Origin: Spirochaetales bacterium
GTDB lineage: Bacteria; Spirochaetota; Spirochaetia; SPDA01
Length of the DNA stretch: 5,143 nucleotides
Assembly: GCA_004525155.1 (NCBI GenBank)
Contig: SPDA01000204.1
Coordinates: 1-5,143 of the forward strand
Direction: 5' to 3'
This document shows, piece by piece, positions 1 to 5,143 of the stretch. Under the pieces are notes generated by a model that did no database searches, was not told where the DNA came from, and saw nothing but the letters and a program-made list of their open reading frames with translations. A program made the position numbers and the translations under genes. Positions within the stretch are counted from its first letter, which is position 1; the number at the start of each line of letters is the position of its first letter.

Positions 1-1515
1 ATTGCCGCAATCCGGACAGACATACGCGTCTTCTTCAGTATCCTCTTCGGATTCCTCGGACTCTTCAGAGTCTTCAAGCTCTTCGGACATTTCGGGCTCT
101 TCAGGCTCTTCAGGCTCTTCAGGCTCTTCAGGCTCTTCAGGCTCTTCAGGCTCTTCGGACTCTTCGGACTCTTCGGACTCTTCGGACTCAGTGTCAGCAT
201 ACACATCTTCTTCAATAATCTCAACATTCTCGGAAATTATGGACTTAAGGAGCTCAACATCGCTATCCGTAAGTCTTTCCAAGTTTGCGAGTTCATCATG
301 ATTCATATTGACCAAGGTTTCAATAAGCTCGATGCCGTTTTCCTTCAATAAGCCGACAATTCGCTCGGGAATACCAGGCAGTTCCGCGATATTGGTGATT
401 TCTTCGCTTTCCTCCGGGATATCGGAGAAAAGTTCGGAAAGCGTCCTTTTTGTTTCCGCCGATATATCCATTTCCTCGAACTGTTCCTGTGTTTTGACAT
501 CGATGTTCCAGTCAACGAGCCTGTTCGCCAGCCGTACATTCAGCCCCTGTTTACCTATGGCGAGAGACAGCTGGCTTTCCGAAACAACGGCCAGCACCTG
601 GCGTTTCGATTCGTCGAGAACGATGACCGTTTCAACTTCCGCAGGAGAAAGGGCGTTTTTAATAAAGGTCTTCGGATCAGTCTCGTATTTGAGAATGTCT
701 ATTTTCTCGCCTTCCATTTCCCGCACTATGGACTGTATCCGCACACCCTTCATGCCCACGCAGGCGCCCACGGGATCGATGTCTTCCCTGTTGGAGTACA
801 CGGCTATTTTAGTGCGGTATCCGGGCTCCCTGACAATTTTAAAAATTTCTACGGTCTTGTCGTATACCTCGGGAACTTCAAGCTCGAATATTTTCTTGAC
901 GAAATCAGTATGGGTCCTGGACAAAACAATCTGGAGTCCGGCCGGCGTCTTGTTTACCTCGAATATCATGGCCTTTATTCTGTCGTTGTCCCGGTACGTC
1001 TCCCTGGGGGATTGATACCGTTTTGGAAGAATACCTTCGACTCTTCCGAGATCAACGTAGATGTTTCCGTTTCTCTCACGCTGATAATACCCGATTATCA
1101 TTTCACCCACTTTTTCCTTGAACTCGGAATAAAGCGTATCTTTCTGGATTTCCCGGAGAACCTGCCGCGCTTTCTGTTTGGCGCTCTGTATCGCGACCCT
1201 GTCAAAACTTTTTGGATCAATTTCTATGAGCAGCTCGTACCCCACCTTGCTTTCTTCGTTGAATTCCAGCGCTTCCTCAAGGGGTATCTCCGCCACGGGA
1301 TCGACCAGATCGTCATCATCCACGATGAGTTTCCGGGCGGAAATCTTGACGTCCGAGCCGTCCTCGGAAAATGTAACCTCAGCATTATCACAGGTTCCAA
1401 ATTTTTTCTTGTATGCGGCCAGAAGAAATTCTTCAATGGTTTTCAGAACCAGTTCTTCGGAAATTCCCCTGTCATTAACGAGCAGCCGTACTGCCTCTGC
1501 CAATTCAGAACTCAT
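1..1515 (-). CDS. nusA: Transcription termination/antitermination factor NusA (3'-truncated by window edge)
   Basis: NusA binds RNA polymerase and nascent RNA, promotes pausing and intrinsic termination, and serves in antitermination complexes. The frame is open from ATG 1515 to the window edge, giving 505 residues with no stop. Residues 1-125 are the polymerase-binding N-terminal domain. Residues about 134-203 are the S1 domain (VGEMIIGYY to LQIVLSRTH). KH1 carries IDPVGACVGMKGVRIQS (246-262, GxxG loop 254-257) and KH2 carries LAIGKQGLNVRLA (319-331, GxxG 321-324). One helix-hairpin-helix repeat follows (about 373-426), like a single copy of the acidic repeats that occur twice in E. coli. 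The tail from about 427 is very acidic: four SEE and six PEE triplets (444-473), more Ser/Glu, then YVCPDCGN (498-505) with Cys500 and Cys503. E. coli NusA ends at 495, so this is an extended form. The start is fixed by an in-frame TAG four codons upstream. infB would be expected next, outside the window. Confidence 0.96.
   Translation of the reverse strand, partial: MSSELAEAVRLLVNDRGISEELVLKTIEEFLLAAYKKKFGTCDNAEVTFSEDGSDVKISARKLIVDDDDLVDPVAEIPLEEALEFNEESKVGYELLIEIDPKSFDRVAIQSAKQKARQVLREIQKDTLYSEFKEKVGEMIIGYYQRERNGNIYVDLGRVEGILPKRYQSPRETYRDNDRIKAMIFEVNKTPAGLQIVLSRTHTDFVKKIFELEVPEVYDKTVEIFKIVREPGYRTKIAVYSNREDIDPVGACVGMKGVRIQSIVREMEGEKIDILKYETDPKTFIKNALSPAEVETVIVLDESKRQVLAVVSESQLSLAIGKQGLNVRLANRLVDWNIDVKTQEQFEEMDISAETKRTLSELFSDIPEESEEITNIAELPGIPERIVGLLKENGIELIETLVNMNHDELANLERLTDSDVELLKSIISENVEIIEEDVYADTESEESEESEESEEPEEPEEPEEPEEPEEPEEPEMSEELEDSEESEESEEDTEEDAYVCPDCGN
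97..186 (-). repeat. Tandem 9-bp coding repeat, ten units, in the NusA tail
   Basis: Read in the nusA frame there are four exact copies of TCCGAAGAG (Ser-Glu-Glu, 186-151) followed by six exact copies of CCTGAAGAG (Pro-Glu-Glu, 150-97). A degenerate continuation follows (Pro-Glu-Met-Ser-Glu-Glu). The unit is a multiple of three, so gain or loss of copies would change tail length without breaking the frame. Exact identity at third codon positions points to recent expansion by replication slippage rather than selection on each codon. The encoded segment should be disordered and strongly negative. Confidence 0.95.
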
Positions 1516-1529
1516 ATGCTTTGTCTATT

Positions 1530-1538
1530 CCCCCTCTC
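1530..1538 (-). promoter_or_regulatory. nusA ribosome binding site with long spacing
   Basis: The 55-base rimP-nusA spacer contains the purine run GAGAGGGGG on the minus strand, the only plausible Shine-Dalgarno there. Its last G lies 14 bases before the nusA ATG, longer than the usual 5-10. An in-frame TAG four codons upstream of the ATG prevents an earlier nusA start. No terminator or promoter is evident in the spacer, which supports co-transcription with rimP. Confidence 0.5.
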
Positions 1539-1570
1539 ATTCTGTCTCGAATCAAAATCCATCCCGGTGT

Positions 1571-2011
1571 TTAAAATAATTTTGCCTTGATTATTTCTTC
1601 ATAGGTAAACTTTCGTTTCCCTTCCTGCATCACTATGGTTGTTCCCCCGGCATCGGATGCATCTATGGTCCCCTTGACCCAATCCTCATTTTCCTTATGA
1701 AGGAACATAACCGGCTTTCCCTCGAAAATTTCGAATTCCCTGCCGTTTTTAAGTATCCTGTTAATACCGGGCGAAGAAACCTCCACATGAAGGTCCGTCG
1801 TACCGGCAAACACCTCTATGCGCGGAACCAGGGTCCGGTATATTGTGGCGCAGTCCTGGAGCGAAACACCCTCCGTACCGTGCAGAGTCAGGTGGACATG
1901 CAGTGTTTCCCTCTTAGTCCAGGATTTAAGAGACACGATCCGGAATCCCATGCCCTGTACGACAGGTTCCACTACAGGCAGAAGCCTGTCTTCCAATTCT
2001 TCATAAACCAC
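1571..2011 (-). CDS. rimP: Ribosome maturation factor RimP
   Basis: RimP binds the 30S subunit and assists its late assembly. The 146-residue length is normal for the family (about 140-160). Residues 7-68 form the N-terminal alpha/beta domain, including the conserved LQDC (51-54). EVSSPGINR (77-85) is the family signature at the domain junction, and residues 90-146 match the SH3-like C-terminal barrel. The start is GTG: the frame is closed by TGA 14 codons upstream and there is no earlier ATG, GTG or TTG. An AGG lies seven bases before it, a weak ribosome site. The gene sits directly behind a predicted promoter and terminator-like hairpin and is followed after 55 bases by nusA, the standard bacterial order. 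A near neighbour of the usual signature, IYRTLVPRI (57-65), replaces the more common Ser-rich helix, which is mild divergence rather than loss. Confidence 0.95.
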   Translation of the reverse strand: MVYEELEDRLLPVVEPVVQGMGFRIVSLKSWTKRETLHVHLTLHGTEGVSLQDCATIYRTLVPRIEVFAGTTDLHVEVSSPGINRILKNGREFEIFEGKPVMFLHKENEDWVKGTIDASDAGGTTIVMQEGKRKFTYEEIIKAKLF

Positions 2012-2074
2012 GTATTTACCTATAAAAAAGGAGTCGCTTTCGGACTCCTCTCATCTTACCAAACCACGATGTTA
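2012..2074 (-). promoter_or_regulatory. Predicted 5' leader of the rimP-nusA transcript
   Basis: This is the stretch between the inferred transcription start and the rimP GTG. It contains the terminator-like hairpin, a 12-codon reading frame (ATG at 2054 to TAA at 2016) laid across that hairpin, and the rimP ribosome site, which is only AGG seven bases before GTG. An 8-base sequence CGTGGTTT occurs near the leader's 5' end (2068-2061) and again across the rimP start codon (2012-2005). At about 60 bases it is too short for any known riboswitch class I could recognise. A regulatory role is inferred from this layout, not shown. Confidence 0.45.
2024..2049 (-). terminator. Intrinsic-terminator-like hairpin in the rimP leader
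   Basis: On the minus strand AGGAGTC pairs with GACTCCT (seven base pairs, 2049-2043 with 2035-2029). The seven-base loop CGAAAGC could also close as a C-G pair over GAAA with one bulged C. Six T's run on directly (2029-2024, sharing one with the stem), then ATAGG. There is no T tract on the plus-strand side, so the element is directional. It lies about 55 bases past the comF stop and can end the mutS-comF transcript. It also lies about 25 bases downstream of the predicted rimP start site, so it would be transcribed as part of the rimP leader and could attenuate that operon. The stem is short, so termination efficiency is uncertain. Confidence 0.7.
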
Positions 2075-2079
2075 ATACA

Positions 2080-2108
2080 ATAATAACAATAGAAAAGGTT
2101 TCTGTCAA
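2080..2108 (-). promoter_or_regulatory. Sigma-70-type promoter for rimP-nusA
   Basis: Read on the minus strand there is a perfect -35 box TTGACA (2108-2103), a 17-base spacer, and a -10 box TATTAT (2085-2080) with five of six consensus bases. The spacer and flanks are AT-rich. The inferred transcription start is near 2072-2074, giving a leader of about 60 bases before rimP. The TGA inside TTGACA is the comF stop codon, so the promoter begins within the end of that gene. It is a sequence prediction only, but both the match and the spacing are optimal. Confidence 0.78.
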
Positions 2109-2815
2109 TCTATGGCAAGGGTCAGGGAATATACCCGTTTAACACCGGCGGACTTGAGAACAGCCGCGCATTCGCTGACAGTGGCACCGGTGGTAAACAC
2201 ATCATCCAGCAGTAGTGCGTCCTCCGGCAGACGACAGGAGGCAGCCTTAAGCCCGATGCTGCCTTTAATATTTGTGAGGCGCCCCTCATAATCGAGTTCC
2301 TTCTGGGCGTGCCGGCCGTGGTGTTCGAGAAATTTCTCAACGGGAACTTTTCCGGCTGAATGCATCATGTCCGCGATTATACCCATATGGTCCCATCCCC
2401 TTGTTCTAAGGCTTTTCCGGCTGGTCGGCACAGGCACGGCAACAAGCCCCGGGAAGAAGGAATTATATTCCAGGGTCAGCCGTTCCGCAAAATAAACGTA
2501 TAAACCACGGGCCTGGCTGAATTTATACTGGTGAATCAGTTCTTTTGCCTGGTCCCTGTACTCAAAAACCGACCTGTTTTGCTCCATATTAAAAAGCGAA
2601 GCCCGTTTTCTGCAGATCATGCAGGTTTCGTCTTCGGAAATGAGACTCCTTCCGCATATCCGGCAGCGACAATCCCCTACTTCCGGCAGTTCCTTTTCAC
2701 AGTCGGAACAGAGCGGGCAGGCCCTGCCTGCCCTCATCATCATACAGCCGCAGAGTCTGCATACCAGGGGAAAGACGATGCCTCGAATCCAGGGCAGAAA
2801 TGTTTTGTGTTCCAT
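2105..2815 (-). CDS. ComF family protein (zinc-finger plus phosphoribosyltransferase-type domain)
   Basis: This 236-residue protein has the two-part layout of the ComF/ComFC/GntX family. Residues 19-68 hold eleven cysteines. Four CxxC pairs (19/22, 36/39, 51/54, 65/68) are the likely zinc ligands, and Cys24, Cys33 and Cys49 are extra. The C-terminal half is a type I phosphoribosyltransferase fold: VAVPVPTSRKSLRTRGWDH (125-143) is the family's conserved segment, and LLLDDVFTTGAT (201-212) is the PRPP-binding loop with its paired Asp204-Asp205. Relatives are needed for natural DNA uptake in competent bacteria, but many hosts are not known to be competent and the biochemical reaction is unsettled. 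ATG at 2815 is the first start codon after an in-frame TGA. No clear Shine-Dalgarno precedes it, so it is probably translated by reinitiation after mutS, whose stop lies 20 bases upstream. Its own TGA stop overlaps the -35 box of the rimP promoter. Family assignment is firm; cellular role is not. Confidence 0.93.
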   Translation of the reverse strand: MEHKTFLPWIRGIVFPLVCRLCGCMMMRAGRACPLCSDCEKELPEVGDCRCRICGRSLISEDETCMICRKRASLFNMEQNRSVFEYRDQAKELIHQYKFSQARGLYVYFAERLTLEYNSFFPGLVAVPVPTSRKSLRTRGWDHMGIIADMMHSAGKVPVEKFLEHHGRHAQKELDYEGRLTNIKGSIGLKAASCRLPEDALLLDDVFTTGATVSECAAVLKSAGVKRVYSLTLAID

Positions 2816-2835
2816 GACAGCACATACCGGAAAAT

Positions 2836-5143
2836 CTAGATTTCTGCTTCAGATGAATCGATACATTTTTTCCATTTATAAAGCTGATTGAGGGCTTCGA
2901 GAGGAGTCAGGTTATCGATGGAAAGCTCCTTAAGCTCCCGGAGAATGACATCGTCAATGGAAAAAAGCTCCTCCTGCCTGCGGCCCTGTTTTTCCGGAAT
3001 TCCCGCCGGGGCGACCTGGTACAGGGTTTTTCCCGCCTGGAGGATAACTTCCTCCGGAAGTCCCGCAAGCCTTGCCACATGTATACCGTAGGAATTGGCC
3101 GAAGGCCCTTCTTTCACTTTTTTAAGAAAAATCACATCGTCAGCCTTTTCGACGACAGCCATGGAAAGGTTGAGCAGGCTTCTGTGACGGGTATCGGTCA
3201 ATTCGTGAAAGTGCGTGGCAAACAGGGTTTTTGCGCGGATCCTGTCCAGAATGTAATGCATGACTGCTCCCGCCACTGAAAGCCCGTCCTGGGAACTGGT
3301 CCCGCGGCCGATTTCATCCATGATGATGAGGCTCTTTTCCGTTGCGGTCCGGAGAATATGCGCTGTTTCGCTCATTTCCACCAGAAAAGTGGATTCGCCC
3401 CTCGCCAGGTTATCCGACGCGCCAACCCTGCAGAAAATCTTGTCCGTAATGCCGATTACCGCCTCCCGCGCCGGAATAAAAGAACCGGCCTGAGCCATGA
3501 GAACAGACAAAGCTGTCTGCCGCAGAAAAGTTGACTTGCCCGCCATGTTCGGCCCTGTAAGAAGAGCGAAAAAAGTGCCGTCTGGCTTCAATTCCAGATT
3601 ATTCGGAACAAATTCGCCGGGAGGAAGGTGATTTTCAACCACCGGGTGTCTACCTTCAAATATGGACAACTCGCCGGTTTCTGTCATGACCGGCCGTGTG
3701 TACCCATGGACTGTAGCGGCATAGGCGAAGGAGGCGAAACAGTCAAGCTCGGCGGAATTCCGGGCAGCCTCCTTGAGATGAGGTATGCAGGATTTGACTT
3801 TTTCCCTCACTTCAAGAAAAAGGTCCCGCTCAAGGGTTATTATCTTTTCCGCCGCGCTGTTGAGTTCGGATTCGAGTTCCACAAGGTTTTCCGTGGAAAA
3901 CCGTTCCGCGTTTAGCAGGGACTGCCTTCGGATAAAATGGGAAGGCACAAGGTGAAGGTTCGATTTGGTCACTTCCAGAAAATAGCCGATTATCCTGTTG
4001 AAACGTATTTTGAGCGTGGAAATGCCGGACCTTTCCTTTTCCGTTTTCAAATACTGATTCAAAAGATGCTGGCTGTCGGACTTGAGCAGATTGATTCTGT
4101 CCAGCTCCCCGGAATACCCTTTTTTAATCAGTCTACCCTCATTGAGCAGTATTGAGGGGTCCTCGCAAATGGATACATCCAGCAGGGCGTACGTCTCCTT
4201 CAAGGAAGCTGTTCCTTCTTCAGTTACTGTCCAGAGCCGCGCTGCCCTGCCGGCGGCTGCACCGGTGGCGGGACCGGAAGATAAATCTTCCGCTGCATTC
4301 AGCCTTTCCTTTATCCGGAAAAACGCGGCCAGCGAATCTTTTATGCCGAGCAGATCCCTCGCATGGGCCTTGTTCATCGCCAGCCTGGCAGTAAGCCGCT
4401 CGATATCGAGGATCCGGGCCAGCAGACCGCGCATTTCGCGGAGAAAACCCTGATTCCGGTAGAGGGTTTCAACGTTCTCGTGACGGCTCTCGATTTTCAG
4501 TTTTTCCTTAAGAGGAGAAAGAAGCCATTGCTTGAGCTTCCTTGCACCCATGGATGTTTTCGTGTGGTCGAGAGTTTCGAGCAGGGTGAACCGCGCACTT
4601 CCGTCCTGCAGGTTGCTCACGATTTCGAGATTTTTCTGCGCAGCCTCATCGAGGGACAGAAAATCGTTTTTAGAATAGACGGTAATGCTCCGGATATGAA
4701 GGAGAAGGGACCGGACGCTGTCTTCAAGATAATCCAGAAGGGTACCTGCAGTGAACAGTTCCGGGGATTCGTCCGACAGCCCGAAAGCCTTGAGGTTGAC
4801 CATGCCGAAATGTCTCTTGAGACGTTCCGCGCTCTGTTTTATATCAAAACTCCAGTCAGGAAACCGGTTGACGAGAAGGGAATCCTGCTGGTCGATGAAC
4901 CGTGCTATATCGGCGTCTTCGGATAACAGCGAATCCTGGATGATGATTTCCCTCGGCAGCAGCCGCTGGAATTCCGTCTTCAGAGCCTGGACACGTTCCT
5001 TGTAGGGATACGAGGTAGAAAAAAAATCCCCCGTGGAACTGTCCACGTAGGAAAAGGAAAGGCTTTTTTTATAGACACCCACGGCCGCGAGAAAATTGTT
5101 CGCAGTTTTGTCGAGGAATTCCTCCTGCAGTACTGTTCCGGGG
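2836..5143 (-). CDS. mutS: DNA mismatch repair protein MutS (5'-truncated by window edge)
   Basis: MutS is the ATPase that recognises mispaired and looped bases and recruits MutL in post-replicative mismatch repair. The frame stays open to the window edge at 5142, giving about 768 visible residues. Full-length MutS is usually about 850-900, so roughly the first 100-120 residues are missing, including the mismatch-reading Phe-x-Glu motif. The fragment opens with PGTVLQEEFLDKTANNFLAA, typical of the entry into connector domain II. The lever and clamp region follows, with IRFNRIIGYFLEV near fragment residues 379-391. The ATPase domain has Walker A GPNMAGKST (530-538, bases 3529-3555), ARGESTFLVEM (580-590), Walker B LIIMDEIGRG (605-614, bases 3301-3330) and ATHFHELT (642-649). 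A helical dimerisation tail ends in a TAG stop. All ATPase motifs look intact. A Gly/Ala-rich stretch (about 290-310) in the lever domain looks like a loop insertion. A GTG at 5082 is only an internal Val codon, not the start. A comF gene follows 20 bases downstream. Confidence 0.97.
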   Translation of the reverse strand, partial: PGTVLQEEFLDKTANNFLAAVGVYKKSLSFSYVDSSTGDFFSTSYPYKERVQALKTEFQRLLPREIIIQDSLLSEDADIARFIDQQDSLLVNRFPDWSFDIKQSAERLKRHFGMVNLKAFGLSDESPELFTAGTLLDYLEDSVRSLLLHIRSITVYSKNDFLSLDEAAQKNLEIVSNLQDGSARFTLLETLDHTKTSMGARKLKQWLLSPLKEKLKIESRHENVETLYRNQGFLREMRGLLARILDIERLTARLAMNKAHARDLLGIKDSLAAFFRIKERLNAAEDLSSGPATGAAAGRAARLWTVTEEGTASLKETYALLDVSICEDPSILLNEGRLIKKGYSGELDRINLLKSDSQHLLNQYLKTEKERSGISTLKIRFNRIIGYFLEVTKSNLHLVPSHFIRRQSLLNAERFSTENLVELESELNSAAEKIITLERDLFLEVREKVKSCIPHLKEAARNSAELDCFASFAYAATVHGYTRPVMTETGELSIFEGRHPVVENHLPPGEFVPNNLELKPDGTFFALLTGPNMAGKSTFLRQTALSVLMAQAGSFIPAREAVIGITDKIFCRVGASDNLARGESTFLVEMSETAHILRTATEKSLIIMDEIGRGTSSQDGLSVAGAVMHYILDRIRAKTLFATHFHELTDTRHRSLLNLSMAVVEKADDVIFLKKVKEGPSANSYGIHVARLAGLPEEVILQAGKTLYQVAPAGIPEKQGRRQEELFSIDDVILRELKELSIDNLTPLEALNQLYKWKKCIDSSEAEI

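Noticed and set aside
97..186. Short regular repeats as a possible CRISPR array.
   Set aside because: Units are 9 bp and directly abutting with no spacers, and they are in frame within nusA.
2..301. Plus-strand Ser/Gly-rich frame of 99 residues resembling a low-complexity surface protein.
   Set aside because: It is the antisense of the nusA acidic repeat: GAA/GAG/CCT read backwards give Ser and Gly codons. NusA conserved motifs on the other strand explain the DNA.
308..1590. Long overlapping plus-strand frames (235, 226 and 133 residues).
   Set aside because: They lie opposite the S1, KH1, KH2 and N-terminal domains of nusA, show no recognisable motifs, and have no convincing ribosome sites.
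2029..2049. The leader palindrome as a bidirectional terminator also acting on the plus strand.
   Set aside because: On the plus strand the stem is followed by CTCATCTT, not a T tract, and no plus-strand gene needs a terminator here.
2012..2104. A riboswitch or T-box in the rimP leader.
   Set aside because: The predicted leader is only about 60 bases with a single short hairpin, too small for a ligand-binding aptamer, and no known conserved core is visible.
4363..4926. Plus-strand frame of 187 residues opposite mutS.
   Set aside because: It is antisense to the MutS connector and lever domains, which are continuous and conserved. No independent protein family signature is visible.
2836..5082. 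mutS start at the GTG at 5082.
   Set aside because: The frame continues upstream to the window edge with MutS-like sequence ending in NNFLAA just before it, so this GTG is an internal valine codon.

Overview
The window is gene-dense bacterial DNA of moderate GC content. All supported genes lie on the minus strand, so transcription runs from high to low coordinates. In transcription order they are mutS (5' end cut off by the window), a comF-family gene, rimP, and nusA (3' end cut off by the window). I see no mobile elements, tRNA or rRNA genes, or CRISPR arrays. The long plus-strand reading frames are antisense shadows of these four genes. The host is a bacterium. The proteins look compatible with a spirochaete of the Treponema/Spirochaeta type, but this is an impression from protein style and gene order, not something the sequence proves.

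Region 2836-5143 holds the C-terminal ~768 residues of the DNA mismatch-recognition ATPase MutS. Twenty bases after its stop comes a 236-residue ComF-family protein (2105-2815), with an N-terminal cysteine-rich zinc module and a C-terminal phosphoribosyltransferase-type PRPP loop. The two are probably co-transcribed.

Region 2012-2104 (93 bases) is the only substantial regulatory spacer. It holds a near-consensus sigma-70-type promoter (TTGACA, 17 bases, TATTAT) whose -35 box overlaps the comF stop codon. About 25 bases past the inferred transcription start is a compact hairpin followed by six T's, which looks like an intrinsic terminator, and the rimP GTG start lies about 12 bases after the T tract. 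The hairpin may simply end the mutS-comF transcript. Because it lies downstream of the rimP promoter, it would also sit in the leader of the rimP-nusA transcript and could act as an attenuator. This matters because NusA, encoded by the same operon, acts on intrinsic terminators.

Region 1-2011 holds rimP (30S ribosome maturation) and nusA (transcription elongation, termination and antitermination factor), the conserved translation/transcription operon that usually continues into infB. NusA here has an ordinary N-terminal domain, S1, KH1 and KH2, then one helix-hairpin-helix-like repeat. An unusual tail follows: ten tandem 9-bp units encoding four SEE and six PEE triplets, more acidic sequence, and a CPDCG motif at the window edge that looks like the first half of a zinc ribbon.

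Nothing amounts to a wholly new system. The most interesting signals are the possible NusA-responsive leader and the repeat-plus-zinc tail of NusA.
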